A stretch of DNA of 64,000 nt, from the NCBI GenBank assembly GCA_034638255.1, contig JAWPGT010000002.1:1-64000 (forward strand), written 5' to 3'. This document shows, piece by piece, positions 22,932 through 36,371 of the stretch; position 1 is the first letter of the stretch; the number at the start of each line of letters is the position of its first letter. The notes under the pieces were generated by a model, which saw nothing but the letters and a program-made list of their open reading frames with translations, was not told the origin of the DNA and did not search any database. The position numbers and the translations under genes are program-made. This stretch comes from Coprinus comatus. Its lineage: Eukaryota > Basidiomycota > Agaricomycetes > Agaricales > Agaricaceae.

Positions 22932-25900
22932 AACTTAAAACTTGAAAACCGTTTTCTATTTTCATACTGCAGGTGCTCTACGTGGTAGTACAAAATCGGG
23001 TGCTTAACATCTCACTCTATGTGGCTATTAAATTTTCTTGTAAACCTTTATCTCGTCAGATATTCTGTAACCTTGTCACCCCTATAATACTACGAAGAGT
23101 TGTGATTCTTTTTTGATATGAAAAAGGGTGTTATATGTATACGATCTCTATCTCTACCAAGTGACACACCCATAACTCTTCCCACTTCGAAAAGTCCCTT
23201 TTTCCCTGCGGCGAGCCTGAGGCCTGAACTTTCTTATAAACCCTTTGAATTACAACCCCACTTTTCATTCCGACAGATCGGAAAGAATCATGTAACAAAA
23301 GAAGACAAGACCTGATTTTATAGTAGATTTCCAAAACCACTCCTCCGAAATCGCAACTGTTAAGATAAACACTGATAACGATACCCAAGTATTCATCAGT
23401 ACTCATTACACATTACAAACAAATAGGTGTAGTAAAGTAACCTATATGTAGTAGTAGAAAAAGCCTTTTTAACACCCCTTCAGTCGGACTTCGAGGGGGC
23501 CTTCAAGTGCTTTGCGACCAACATATATATGTACATATTATGTATATCAAAGCCTAATTCAGGGCCAACTTGAAGTAGACAACCATCATTTATGTATTGT
23601 ATTCTGTTATATATACTTACAAAATGTCAGTAGTAATGCAAATGATGTGTGTGTGTGGATTTAGGCGTGGATTTATAAATAGAAATTCAAGAGTTAGGAT
23701 TTTTTTTGGGAATTCTAAGTCTACATACTACGGTTTGTCCGACGGTAGTAGGGATAAGAAGAAAAAGAGATTTGTTATTGTACTAGTAGCAGTTGTTATT
23801 GGATCCAAGACTTTATATATTTTTGAAAATAAGAATAAAAATCGGAAGGTTCGGAATCGGTTAGAAAGGATCCGTTTAGCTGTTATTTTTTGTCATTTGA
23901 AAACGGTTAACCTGACAGAAACCTTCTTACCAATCTCATAAATGGTAATACTACTCTAACGCTAACGCTACATACATAGTAAATAGTACTTACTAATACT
24001 TGAATACTTAGTTCGTAAAGGACCCAAGTTCGAATTCTGACCTCGGGAGTCGGAAGTTACGGACTACTTAACTACCGTATAGTCTCTGCGGGGTTATGAA
24101 TTACTAATTAGTACAAAGTTCGAACTCGGAACGACCATACCGATACTTCATATATCATACCGATCATTAAATATACCACACTCCACGTTCTTAACTTCTT
24201 AACGAGAGAACCAGAATAAAAGTAGTAAGTTACTTGAATTGAACAACTTCTTTTCGCTTTACCACTTTCTTAGCAATCCAAAGTCCGAATGGTGATTACT
24301 CAGGTAAGGCCTTGACCTTGGTACTAAGTAGAAGACCTATATCAATAGTACCACACTACAAGTGGAAATACTAACATAGTTTGATCGGGTATGTAGTTAT
24401 TTGATATTGAACACATGAACACGAAACACGTTTTTTTTTTCTAAAGGAGGAGGAGGAAAAGAAGAAGTTCAGATAAGATCAATTTTGGACCTTGAAGAGA
24501 ACTTGTGATCTACTATATAATCGGGTATCGGATGATGATGTTCACAAGAAAGTTTGATACATTGATATACAAGTACAAATGCCTCATTGCTTCGGAATTC
24601 CAAGAAATCAAGAATTGTCTTAGCCATAACCACAAACACCAAACTGTGGGCATGGGGTCACAATTTCATAATCGTCAATCTTGGTCAGAAGACCTACAAT
24701 ATGCATTACTTCACCATGCCAAAGTACCGTATTTAAAACACATACCATATACTATTTGAATGGTGTTTATTTTTTCTCAGTAGAGGCCCGAGACCCCTCA
24801 GGCCTCAGATCTCAGAGCTCACGAGGGCGGCGAATTAAGAAGAAAGAAAAAAAAAAGCGATGAACGTGGAATCAACTAATCACCGTAATCATTGGAGATC
24901 AAAACTGAGAAAAGTACACGATGGCCACATAACCCCACAAACTAACCACATTCTATAAACCCACTTGTTCCAATGATCATCATATCTACCGTGGCATCTC
25001 ATGTCCACTTGAAGTTTTGAGCTTGAACTCATGATCTGATGGCATGCATGAAACCATTAACGGATCAAGGTTGAATGTGATTATACCCAACAACTTCGGA
25101 TCGATTTGTCGATAATCATTATAACCAAAATACAATTCTTGGCAATTAAAGCTTAGTATAGTACTCACTTACTATGCATGTGTGGTAGCGTAACTAATTT
25201 TATATGATATTTCGCCACACTCACATCTCCATCATGTACCAATCAGAAGTTGTACCTATGACCTCTTCTTTTTGTCCTTAGCATCTCATAAACCACTACA
25301 ATTGCGCGATGATCGCCAAAATCGCGAATAGAAATGAATCCGAGTCTCTCCATACTACTTGCTTATTCCAGTATCCAATTCATAATGTTCATATTCCACT
25401 TGGGCTTGCAGTTCGGAGGCTATGAAATTATCTCCTCGGATTCAGCATATCAATTGCTCAATACCCCGCACTTAGTTGAAACACTAAGATAATTGAAACG
25501 TCCAAAGTGGAATTTTCACGAGACTAAAACATTTAAGAGGTCTATATACATATTCTAGTACAATCTACACCTGAGACATTCAATCGAAGTCCAGAAAAAC
25601 TCGACGGAAGGAAAGACAGAAAAACATAAATCAGAAATTGCGGAGGAAGAAAACGGAACGTATATGATTACGAGTGGATAAGAGAGTCAAAAAGATGAGA
25701 AGAGGGGTGTAACTTGCGACCAATAAATAAGTTTGTGCAGAAGTAACAAAAATGCGGGGGTGGGGAGTACGATGACGGACGTAACCAAATTAGGTGAGGC
25801 AATGAAAAAACAACTGAATGAAACATCTTCTCTACAACCCTAACCCGCAAATGACATGCTTCCATCACGGTGGCGACTATTTTTGGGTGCAACCTGGTCA

Positions 25901-26396
25901 CAAGAGCTGTCAGATAAGGAAAAGCCAAAGCCTCGTTGAACGAGGACTACAGCTGATCTCGGTGCCACAGGTGCGGGGTAACGAGATAACTGAAGGAGCA
26001 TAGGGGGAAAAGAGTTCGGCCATTGAGGGGGGTTGAACATGGCAAGCGAGTAGCTCTGTATAGCTCATTCCATAACAACGTATTAGCTTTCATCAATGAT
26101 TCAACTGATGAATGATGAATAGCTGACAGTTGGATGAGAATGTTGTGGACAGAGTCGAGTTGTGTCATGCCATGCAAAATGTGTAGTAAAGAAGTCGTCG
26201 GGTATCACAGGAAAACTGGGATGGGATCTGGGAGGTGAAGAGCAGAGGAAGGGCAACTAGAGCGCTTGAATAACCGATGAGGGTACCAGCCAAGAAGCAA
26301 GGAGCCGAAAACGACATTAAAACACCAGTGGAGTAGAGAAAGATAAAAGAAGTGGTGGCGTCAAAACGCTGCGGATGTCAATGCTGTGTGGTTGTA
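22932..26396. other. Long gene-poor stretch
   Basis: About 3.5 kb without a supported gene. 22932-23110 is the probable 3' UTR of the WD40 gene. The remainder is AT-rich and has only short frames. Minus-strand frames at 25668-26177 lie just behind the small Q-rich gene and may be its 3' UTR. There is a poly-T run at about 24430-24441 and an A-rich tract near 24840-24858. No tRNA-like cloverleaf was found, although two GTTCGAA motifs (about 24014 and 24118) were inspected. Confidence 0.5.
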
Positions 26397-27032
26397 TCAA
26401 TATGCTGTGGACGCGAAGATGGGATGAGTGTCTATTGTGAGTGAGCGATGTGAATGGTTCTCTAAATGCTGAGGCACTGTCTGACGGATGAAGAAGGGCG
26501 AATTCTGAGAGAGGCAGGCACTCTGAGGGAAGAATGATTGCTTTTGTTGTTCTTGTTGCTGCTGGATGGCGGCTAAATAGAAGGGATCGGTCGATGTAAA
26601 GTCCGACTGCGTGGCTTCGACTGCGTAATAAGCATTGTTGGAAGAAGATGACTGTTGTTGCGTAAAATTGAAAGCGGGGGCCTGTGTTGCAATAGGCGAC
26701 GAGGGCATGAGGAGATCCTCTACCATCCGCTCGTCGTCCATGTCATCGTTATTCCTGCCCGCCATCTGCGCAAAAGAGGCATAGGCAGCCGACGGGGTGT
26801 ATGCTATGGGCGTGTTACACGTCTGGGTCGACCTGCGAGGGATTTGTCTGGGACCGCTGGACTGTGCCTGGCTGAAAAGTGTCTGAGAGAGCTGAGCCTA
26901 ACAAGGGGATGAGGGGTGGGCGATGTGGAGGGCGATGAGAAGACATACCTGAAGAGCGGCGAGGTCGAGGGCCTCTTGGCCGATGTGGGAGGTGTTGAAG
27001 GAGGAGACGAGATCGTCGACGGAGAGACTCAT
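26397..27032 (-). CDS. Small Gln/Ser-rich protein of unknown function
   Basis: Two exons: 27032-26949 and 26897-26397 (585 bases, 194 residues; phases agree). The N-terminus is the ordered-looking part: LSVDDLVSSFNTSHIGQEA, then LAALQ joined across the intron to AQLSQTLFSQ. This is an amphipathic, possibly helical segment of about 40 residues. The rest is low complexity, with an acidic block (NNDDMDDERMVEDLLMPSS), a Q-rich segment (AAIQQQQEQQKQSFFPQ) and a His/Thr-rich tail. The intron is 51 bases with GTATGT..TTAG borders. No known domain recognised. The combination of acidic-hydrophobic and Q-rich parts would suit a transcriptional co-factor, but this is inference. Confidence 0.7.
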
Positions 27033-30000
27033 GGCAGTTTGGGGAGAAAAGTAGCACGCATTCATTTAAATCTACTTTAATAATTAGCAATCTCCGGTCC
27101 GGCCCGTTTCCATTTCAGGCATCCGTAGATCTTGCTCCGGAGATCTCAGCAGAGCTATTCCATGTGCTCAGCACTACACGCTATTACATCATTCTATCTA
27201 TCAAGCCTCGCCGCATTTACACTGTACTATTACCCCACAGTCTATTCACTACATGTCACAATGTCCTGAGCTTCCAGCTCGTTCTAAACATCGTGGACCA
27301 ACCGTCTAGCCACGACCATGTGCCACGCACAGACCACCGGCGCATTCTTGTACATACATGATAACCTGTCTGGGCCTGAACATTGAAACGGAATGCCACA
27401 CAGACCCTCCGGTTAACGGACCCTCAAGCTTCCGAGACAACAGTCCGGGACTACCCAGCCTCCACCTTCACAGGGACATAATAAGGTAACAAAACGTCGT
27501 TATCACACAACAAAACACAAGCTTTTCCCCTCTCCATTTCATTTTTTACTATCTCTCTCCCGTATGACTTATGGGTCTAGCCAACTCGTATATAATGTGA
27601 AACCCTTTCCGATAATACGCGGAGTGCTCTTTTGTTTATGTAGTTATTATATCTTTTAATGCATATTGCCCTTTCAGCTTCAGCTTCAGTGCTTCAGCCA
27701 TGACGATTCTCCGCTTTGTCTGCCCGACATTCCGACCTTGAGCCCACGATGCTCAATTTCAAAAAAATTTATCCAGCCGTGCCGACCATTAGCGACCCTG
27801 AATAATTGATCGAAACATATGGATCAAATATTCCTATCAAATCGTGATGCTCAAGATCACCGCTTCATCAATCGGCCAATCCATCATATATCTTCGTTTT
27901 TCTTTCACCTTGATTATATATACTTACCTTGCTTGAGAAAGTTTCAAATTCTACGCTGTCTTCTTGCTGAAAATCTCAACCATAACCACTTGCTTTACTT
28001 CTCAAAATGATTCTTCGACTACCAATAATTAAATATTTTAATGACCATAAGGATAAAGTACCTTCTGATTAGACTTGATAAACCCATTTTTCAATACGGG
28101 CGGCTGTTTTGTATGCTCTTGTGTCAGCGTATATTTCACTCTCTCGCCAAGAGAGAAAACATGCGAATGTTCGGAGGCGACCGTGTACCAGACGGTGTGC
28201 CTTGTCTCGCAAAAAGATAATTATATTATCCGATTATTCTCCTCCATTTACAATATACTTACACACGTTCGCGAGTTTTTACGATTTACCGAAACCTAAA
28301 TGGAACACATAAATAACTACCCGGTAGTGTCAGATTTTGTGTCATAGATACTATATTCCGTGATCATTTTTGCTCATTATCGAAGAGGGATTCAGAAGCG
28401 GGTTATAGTGTTACTTAGTAATAATTGACTCCCCCGCTACTAGCATAATACTTAGCGATGACACTGACATTAAAAATGTTTCTTCGAGTTTTCTCGCTAA
28501 TGAGCTTCTGCTCTGTAATACAATTAGTAATGTAGACCGTAGATCTTCCGTTCCATATGTTTAACTAATTCTAGCTACCCAAGTGATAAGCTAGAATCAA
28601 CCCTCATAATTCGCACACTAAAAGTTCAGAACAGGTTATCGTTATCGTTATCATTCATTATCTCAAGATTGTGTTTTAATGGTTTCTGGAATACCCATGA
28701 TAATTGAATTAACAACAACAACAACAACAGCTTAAAAGACCTCCTCAACTCAACGGTTTAAACCCAGCTATTCAAATTGTAAATTTACTAACTCCGAAGC
28801 ATGGATCAATCATATGGGCAACCCACTTTAACTTTTATATATATGCATAAGGTTGACATTGAATATTGAATATCCACCTCTCCATTTCTCCTTCTTCAAG
28901 TCCCCACAATTCTTCCTTTCCGACTAATGACAATAGTTTTCGACCATTTTGACCACACACAGTCCAAATTTTACCCGACCAGCCAGGACGTCAATCCGAG
29001 TCTCTTAGTCTTAGTCTTAGTAGTGAAATTTGGTTTGAATTCTTGAATACAGCCTTTCGAGAATACGCCAGAAGAAGTACTGATATACTTCGATTATTAA
29101 ATGCCTCCCTTCTCTCTCTTGATGGTATTACTACTTCCTTCCGCCTTGGCGTTATTGACTTCTCACTCGAACGTTTCAACTTCTTAACGACGTAGTATAA
29201 TACAATACAATATCATTGAGGAGACCTCCATTTGGAAATGAAATCGAGTCAAAACCAACCTGAAGCTGATTAGATCTTGAGCAATAAAGCATTTCTTTTA
29301 TTTCAAACTAAATCACCATGTTTAATTGCTACAGCACAAAAAAAAGAAAAAAAATCACATGTGAAAAGTTGAGCATTTCAAAAGTGGCACTACATGCTAA
29401 TGACATCAACCCAAAAGCCAACTTGAAGAAGGTTGACAGGCTCAAAGTTTTTGTTTTCAACTTCTTTTTTTTGTGTAGTCTTATAGTAGTGTAATCTAAA
29501 AGTTACATATCAGTTAAATGCTTCAACACCTCAGTCTCCAGTTTAGAAATAGACTCCAGATAAACCGATCTACATAATACTACCACTATGCTCTACTGAT
29601 ACTACTAATCATATGTGATATATGAAAATTTAGAACATCGCACAAATCTTAATCCCCCCCCCCCCCTCCACACACACACACACCCAAAAAAAAAAAAGCT
29701 ATGTCAACCTGGCACTGAGTACACTGAGTAAAGAGTAGTACGAGAGGAGAGAGAATCATTGACATAGCTAACTATAATACTAAGTTAGAAACTTCAAAAT
29801 TTGAATTTAGATTTAACCTCTTTAACCTTCTTAAAAAAAAACTTTAAAACCCGTGGTTAGGAGAGCTCCAAGAGGTTATTTAGTTATATGGTGATATTAG
29901 TCACTTAGCGACTTATGGATACCTTGGACTCGGATTAGGTTTTTTTTTAAAATGTAAAGTTTAAAAAGAAATGAGCCTGAGGCCTGAGGCTTGAGGTTAA

Positions 30001-31360
30001 ACGAATTCCTGGCGTTTCGGATTCAACATCCTCAAGCAGGCCTCAAGATTCAGGTGGTTAGATCAGGGTAACCTTTCTTATTTTTAAAAACTCACTTTAC
30101 TACGTGGTACTTAATAGTAGTTTGTAGGGTCCAGGATAACATTGCTTCACAGTTCTTACTAGAGACTTACTACTACTGTTACTACAGTGTACATTGGTAG
30201 TAACGCCTGAAGTACTAACAACTGACTAAGTAATCCTAATATACACTACAGTATTGTGCATGGCGTTGACATGACATTGTCCTAACGCTAAGTTACCTCA
30301 GGTACAACAAGATCGTTACAAGAGGTTACAAGTAATAGCAATGACATCATTGTACCCATGATTCATAACATTGACAATACACACACACACGCGCAATTAT
30401 AGAACACCCACATCGAAATTCGAGTACTATACTTAAGTATAAGTATTGATCGGGGATCTCACCTACATATCTCACACCATTCCAAGAGAACAAAAATAAA
30501 TATAACTACATACGTAAATAAAAGACACAAACTACCGACTCTTCCCGAGAGAGTCGGTGGTTAATCCTTAATCCTCAAAACCGTCCGTAGGACCGTAATC
30601 AGCGCTTCAGGGTAGCCGTGAACCGGAGATATTTTTTTTTAAAAACAGAGAATAGAACAACCCCTCAACGTTCAACTCGGGCTCGGACGACGGACATAAA
30701 ACGGAGTTTCACAAACAAGAAGTTACAACAGGTTACAAGTTACAACTGTGTGAAAAAAAAAGGTATATTTAAATCAATTTTTTTTTGAAGAATCAGAAGA
30801 ATCAAAAGCCATTGACACCTACTTACACACACGCACACACGCTCTATTGTCGAAGGTTGGAGCTTCTTGTTCGAAGCATTGAGAATCAAGATACCTCCAA
30901 AATTGGATTATTCGCCTCACATATTGTACGGTACGTACATAGATAAATACAGAATGACCTATCATACGTACCATTCCATGTGATGAGAACCAGGGAATAA
31001 GAAAACTTCGAAAAAAACGGAACTTTCAAGCTCAAGCTGAAGTGCAATGAATTTTTTTTTTGATATACGAGGGGAAAAGAAGCCAACAAATTATAAATAC
31101 AATCTACGATTCCGGGCAGTAGAACGCTAGGTACAATAAAAAAACAACTAGAACTAAGCAAAACGCAAAAAAAAAAAGACAAAGCATCTCAACACCATCC
31201 AATCCAATCCAACCAATCCATATTCCGATCCATTCCGATCCAACCAATCCAACTTTCATACCCAACCACATATCCAAAAAAAAAGTTACACCCAAAGCAT
31301 TTCTTAAAGAACCACACAAAAGCAATGAGTGTCATCTTTTTCAAACCCCCTCCAAAACAT
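27033..31360. other. Long gene-poor stretch with simple repeats
   Basis: About 4.3 kb without supported coding sequence. AT-rich, with microsatellites: a poly-C/CA/poly-A cluster at 29656-29697, a CA run near 30379-30390, poly-T tracts and a CCAATC-rich repeat at 31195-31253. It holds the upstream region of the small Q-rich gene at its left end and the 3' flank of the EAF gene at its right end. No frame longer than about 98 codons has recognisable content. Confidence 0.5.
29656..29697. repeat. Poly-C, CA-repeat and poly-A cluster
   Basis: Three adjoining simple tracts: about 13 C, then (CA)n of about eight units, then about 12 A. Non-coding context. Confidence 0.9.
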
Positions 31361-33148
31361 TTAATCATCATCACTCTCTTCACTCGAAGTAAAATCTTCA
31401 TCCGACAAATCCATATCCCCACCTAATCCATGAGTAACAGCATAATTATTCAATGACATCGGTATCTTCCCCATAGAATCATCTTTCGTCAAAGCTTCAG
31501 CCAAAAAGTCTTGATCCTGATCCTGATCATCTTCTCCCTCATCCAATTCATTCATACCCAAATCAAGTTCTTGTGCCAACGCATCCTCCATTTCATCTTC
31601 ACCAAATAAATCTCCACCATCATCGCTCTCATAGGTTAGAGTATTTGAAAACGTATTCGTAGGCACAGCACCAGCCACCTCTTCCCATTCTTCGTCTGAA
31701 TCTTCGTCTGGAGTTGGCACAGACACAGGCGGCGCTCGTTGATTTACTTTGGCAGCTGACGGTGGCGCGGGTAAAGGACTAACAAACGAAGATAAAGATC
31801 CAGGTAATGCAAAACCAGCAGATTTTGGTGGTGCGGGTGCTGGCGTTGGAACAGCAAAGGGCATAGATGCTTTAGCACGTTTACCAAACTCTAGAACTTC
31901 AACATCAGGGTCATCCACAACGAGTAATTCCGGTGCTGGTTCCTTCTTAGCTTTCTTCTTAGGAGGTGGCTTAGCTTTAGCTTGAGGAACCGTAGAAGCG
32001 GGTGCAGGGACAGGTGGAGTGGCAATAGGTGGTGGTGGTGGTCTTGCAACAGGAGGGGTTGGAAGGGATTTGGTGGCGGTAGGTGGTGGGCGTTTCGGAG
32101 CGGATTTGCTAGGTCTTGCAACCTTTCCTATCGGAGGTTTGACTGGTGGTGGAGGTGGTGGAGGTGTTGGATCTCGAGGTGGTGGTATATTGACTTCTTT
32201 CTCTTCTTCTTTTCTTCGGGGTGGCGGTCGTACTGGAGAATGTGCTCTTGGACGTTTAGCCAAGACTTGTTTTGGTTTGGGTGGTGGGGGTGGGGGTATA
32301 TCCTCAGCTAGACCCAATAACTCCTTTTCAAGGTCTTCGTCATTATCATACTCCCCTTCTGCATCTTGGTCCATTGGTGAAGGTGGAGCAGCTAAGACAC
32401 AAGGTCAAATATACGCCTTTTACTGTGACAGAAAGAAGATGAAAGATTCAAACATACAAGAAACTGTCCTCGTTGGTGGTGCCCGCTTTCTCTCATACTG
32501 AAGTTTCACCGAAGAATCTAATTTCTCAAGGGTATATGTCTAAACCCAAAAAGTTAAGGAGATAACGTTGTCAATATTAAAAAAAATGAATCCTTCAAAG
32601 TAATAACAGCAAAAAGCGCTCACTCCAGTTTCCTCATCATAAATCAACACACATTCCCACTCCTTTGACGGGATTTCATTGCCTGTGAAAACATGTGCTT
32701 CACCCGCCTATAAGTATAGTATAATAAATAAACAATCCCTTTCGAATAAGTAATGCCCAAGTTAGATAGAGAGTTAAGATAACTCACCTGCGAGCCTAGA
32801 TGTTCCACAACAACACTTGTCTGGTCAGCCTTCTTCCTAACTTCAATCGTTCCAGGTTTCATAGGATCAATAGATTCCGGTTTGAAAGTATCTTTTTTAA
32901 ATAAAATAACGCCACCAATCATGGATTTTAACGGTTGAGTTATACATACACATAGAGAGAGAGAGGTAGAGAACCTACTCACAGCGAAACGAATAGAAAT
33001 CTTTATCCGGTAAACTCCTCTTTGGATTAGTAGCAGGTGGAGTTCCTCCTTGCTTTCGTGTCTTAAGGGCTCGACCTAACGAAGACCCAATACTAACTTG
33101 ATGTCTACCTTGTGTAGGCATCCAAGAAGAACTTGTGCTCGCCGCCAT
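31361..33148 (-). CDS. EAF-domain RNA polymerase II elongation factor (ELL-associated factor homologue)
   Basis: Five exons: 33148-32983, 32891-32788, 32707-32624, 32539-32458, 32391-31361, totalling 1467 bases and 488 residues in consistent phase. The N-terminal domain (about residues 48-150) matches the EAF family: YTFKPESIDPMKPGTIEVRK, then AGEAHVFTGNEIPSKEWECV, LIYDEETGTYTLEKLDSSV and LQYERKR. The remainder is Pro/Lys/Ala-rich and ends in a strongly acidic tail (DMDLSDEDFTSSEESDDD), like the transactivation tail of metazoan EAF1/2. Known role: partner of ELL in Pol II elongation. Start chosen at MAASTSSSW; an in-frame upstream ATG at 33187 would add 13 hydrophobic residues and is less likely. 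Confidence 0.9.
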
Positions 33149-33823
33149 GATGATTGACAGAGAGACAGAGAGACAAACTAGTTCCAAACCAAACCAAAAA
33201 ATAACAGTTGGGGAGGGGAGAGGGAGAAAGAGTGAGAAGGGATAGTTGTTGGCCCAAGTAAATGCCGCTTGGCGGCTTCCGAATTTCGAAACAATTCGCC
33301 CTGACTATTTCTAAACCCCTTGAATTACGTAACTCAATCTAAACCACACAGCTCTGTCAGGCCATTGTTCCCAATGCACATATTTTAAAGTGTGGACCAG
33401 CTGTTCCATTTCCTAACAGTTTATTCCATTGTTTATCTACACGTATATACACAATAGAAAAAAAACCAAACCTCCCCTGGGAAGTTAATTGTGCACGAAA
33501 AAAAAAACCGTAAATAATAAACAGTAAAAAAAGTATTCAACGACAATAAAAATTAGCAGGCCAACTAGATCGAGGAAAAAAGGGTGTTTGAAGAACAACA
33601 ACAACAGCAAAAAAAAAAAATTTCACAACTTTGTTTCAAAGAGAGAGGGTTCCATGGAATATAAAGTTATCCAGATCCGGTGTCTAGTAGCAAATGGTAT
33701 CATGACAAACATAAAACGAAAAAAGAACAAAAAAAAAGTAAGGAACACAGGTCACCAGTTCTTGTGTGTAGAATCTAACCGTTTTGAACATCATTCCCAG
33801 CCCAACTCTTCACTACACCCTTT
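33149..33823. other. Intergenic: EAF promoter and 3' flank of Rds1-like gene
   Basis: Non-coding by inspection. It contains poly-A tracts (33498-33507, 33609-33619) and a CAACAACAACAACAG run (33595-33607). The left part precedes the EAF start codon and the right part follows the Rds1-like stop codon. Confidence 0.55.
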
Positions 33824-35309
33824 TTATGCCGATGCTGATGCTGATGCAGAGGGTACAGAACTTCCGGATGCAGAAACCGATGCAGAAGCTCCAGGAGCAC
33901 CTCCAGGAAGGTTAGACCATCCATTAACAGTGACCTTTCCATCTGGACTCTTTCCAGTGAAAGTATTAGGTGCACCGGGGTTGGCATTACCAGCAGGGTT
34001 AGCTGCATTGTTACCAGCATCAGCTGATGCGGTACCAGAAGCAGCAGCAGCATCAGTCGCAGTCGCAGTCGCTGTTGCAGCTCCAGAAATAAGAGATGAT
34101 GCTTCAGCAGGCGAAATAGTACGAGTGCTTGTACTAGTACTTTCTGTTGCAGATGAAGTAGTACTGATACCGGTGTTGTCGCCTCCATTGCTATCAGTGG
34201 AACCGGAAGGGGTAGGAACTGAACCAGCACCACTACCACGAGCGAGTTGACCGAGCGATTGAGGTTTGGTATCGATGAAAGCAATGGTAGGACCAGCGAC
34301 CAATTGTGTATTGGCACGATCACGAACGTCGTTGAGGAGCGGTTGTCCATCAGAAGTGACCCAGATAGCAACGGGACCATTGATAGCTTCGGGAACAACA
34401 CACTGGCTCATAGGAAGAGGAATAGACATTGGTGATCCACCGATCATCATTTGACAGAACATTCCCTATAACAAGATATCATTATTTAGTATGCCAAATA
34501 TCTATCCAATCAATAACAACAAATGACTCACATCTTTGTTAACAGTGCCATTCATGGCAGGAGAATCGAAGGTGAGTAAAGTTCCAGGACCAACGGGACC
34601 AGTGTTCGTGATAGAGAGTGTGGGATTGGCTGGGATACCAAGATCACAACCAGAAATGAAAGGTGAAGCAATTGCCAAGATTTCATTAGGTTGCAAAGCG
34701 AAATCAAAGGCTGCCGGAATGGCTGTACCAGTGCTAGACAGCACATTCAAAATAGTTTGATGACGGGCTTCAACAGTCAAAATGGAACCGGCAGCAGCAA
34801 GGAGAACAGGATCAGTGACGAGAGTTGCACCGCCAAGATATGCTGCAACACCAACATTCTCAACAACACGAGCTGTAGCTGCCATAGTAGCAACGTCTGT
34901 GAGAACAGAGTCAAAGTTGAATTGACAACTTGTGATAGGTGATTCTCCGAAACCCTTCAATACACTCTGTAGAACGACGGAGTGGGTAGCTTCATCTGCC
35001 TGGATGCTCTTGAATTGTTCAATAGGAATAATGCTGGAACCAAAGCCGGCAGTAGCGAAATCAGCGTCTTGGAACTTCTGAAGGGCCTGGGAATAGAAAG
35101 TGCTCTCGAGTTGTTCAAGGACGTCAGCAAACTCTGAGAAATAGATACAAATGTTAATTCCGGCTTTTTGTGTTGTACGGTGCAAATCAAAACGTACTAA
35201 GTACCAAGATATCTGAAGCAGCACGCTTGTAATACCGGGTAGCAGGAGCCGCGGAAACAAAGGAGGGGGCGGCCATAGCCAAAGCAACAAAAGATGAGGA
35301 AAACTTCAT
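33824..35309 (-). CDS. Secreted ferritin-fold protein, Rds1-like
   Basis: Three exons: 35309-35198, 35133-34532, 34465-33824, giving 1356 bases and 451 residues. Signal peptide MKFSSSFVALAMAAPSFVSA, then the ferritin-like (Ferritin_2/Rds1) domain: FADVLEQLESTFYSQAL, IQADEATHSVVL and VEARHQTILN supply the Glu/His positions typical of the fold. The C-terminal third is Ser/Ala/Gly-rich (GTASADAGNNAAN and similar) and ends in a Ser-Ala repeat with no hydrophobic tail, so it is secreted or wall-associated rather than clearly GPI-anchored. Rds1 of fission yeast is a stress- and starvation-regulated protein; whether the metal site is functional here is not shown. The first donor is A|GTACGT; an alternative GTACTT upstream breaks the frame. 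Confidence 0.85.
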
Positions 35310-36371
35310 GGTGAATAAATTTTGCTGTGAGTTGAGGTCGAAAAAGAAAGCCTGCTTAAAAGAGTGTCGAAAGGATAAAATGAAGAACGAAGAGTTAGGG
35401 AATGCGACCGGGCAAGCCCAAAAGAAAAACGGCTAATAGGAGAATGTTGTTAGTCAAACCAGATTCCCTACTGAACGGTGAATAGCGGAAACACTTACTA
35501 GGGCACAAAGAGGGGAGGAAAGAGGAAAGAAAGTAGGGTATCCGTTGTCAGACGACCATCAAGTATTTGTATGGGATACGAAAGTAACCCGCATGGGAAC
35601 ATAACCAAAGTACTGGTCCATCTATCGACAAGGCATTTCTCTGATTGGTTTCGGCGAGACCGGTGCTGAGTCGAGCAAACTATTGCTATGGTGATGGGTG
35701 ATGCTAACATGTCGATTTAAATACAACGGGATATGACATAAGTGCATTCGTTATGGTTGTATCTTTAGAAAATCTTTTTGCATGGATATTTTCATTGTAT
35801 ATTCGAGAGACTATGAGCATTCCTTGACGAAGATTCACGGTCTAGGATCAACATTCGGAATAGTGCGTTGATAGACATGATGAGGAAGAAGTAAGCGTTG
35901 ATATTGATGCGATCAAATTTAACGAGCAACTGCAACATCACTCTCGATTTGTCTGAAGTAATACAAGTCGCATCTTGCCATTCCTATTGGCTATTTAAAC
36001 ATGACCAACAAGGAACCGAGTTCTCAAAATATAACTACTTACTCCAAATATCCCGCCGCCTTGGTGGGAAGTATCATTGAATAAGGACATCATCAGTGAT
36101 CACTGTATTTGCATTGAGTCTTGACAATCCCCGAAATCCCCAGCTCCCAAAGATACATCATGGCGTAATATCCGAGCACAATTGAGCCAGAGCCATAGTT
36201 ACTTGAACAAGGGGGTATAATCCAGCACCTTGGGATGTCGTCTCAAGACAACTTCAGACTCCGCTGTCTTCAAATGTAAATGTATTCAAGGCAAAGCAGT
36301 TTTACATAGTGTGGATCACGTTTGGGACTCCTGAGAATGATGGATGCGATCTGTCCACTAAGCCGACCCAA
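35310..36371. other. Intergenic, no gene seen
   Basis: Upstream region of the Rds1-like gene on one side and 3' flank of the carboxypeptidase on the other. Only short, motif-free frames (for example 35498-35710 minus, 35898-36080 plus). Confidence 0.5.

Noticed and set aside
24000..24130. Possible tRNA T-arm motifs (GTTCGAATT, GTTCGAACT)
   Set aside because: The flanking bases do not pair as a T stem and no acceptor or anticodon arm could be drawn.
25668..26177. Minus-strand frames of 66-87 codons behind the small Q-rich gene
   Set aside because: Overlapping frames with no consistent codon signal, no motif and no splice logic; more likely 3' UTR or intergenic.
31982..32501. Gly/Trp-rich plus-strand frames opposite the EAF gene
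   Set aside because: They are antisense shadows of Pro/Lys-rich EAF codons.
33588..34250. 220-codon plus-strand frame rich in Ala/Val/Pro
   Set aside because: Antisense shadow of the Ser/Ala-rich tail of the Rds1-like gene, which has a signal peptide, family motifs and consistent exons on the minus strand.
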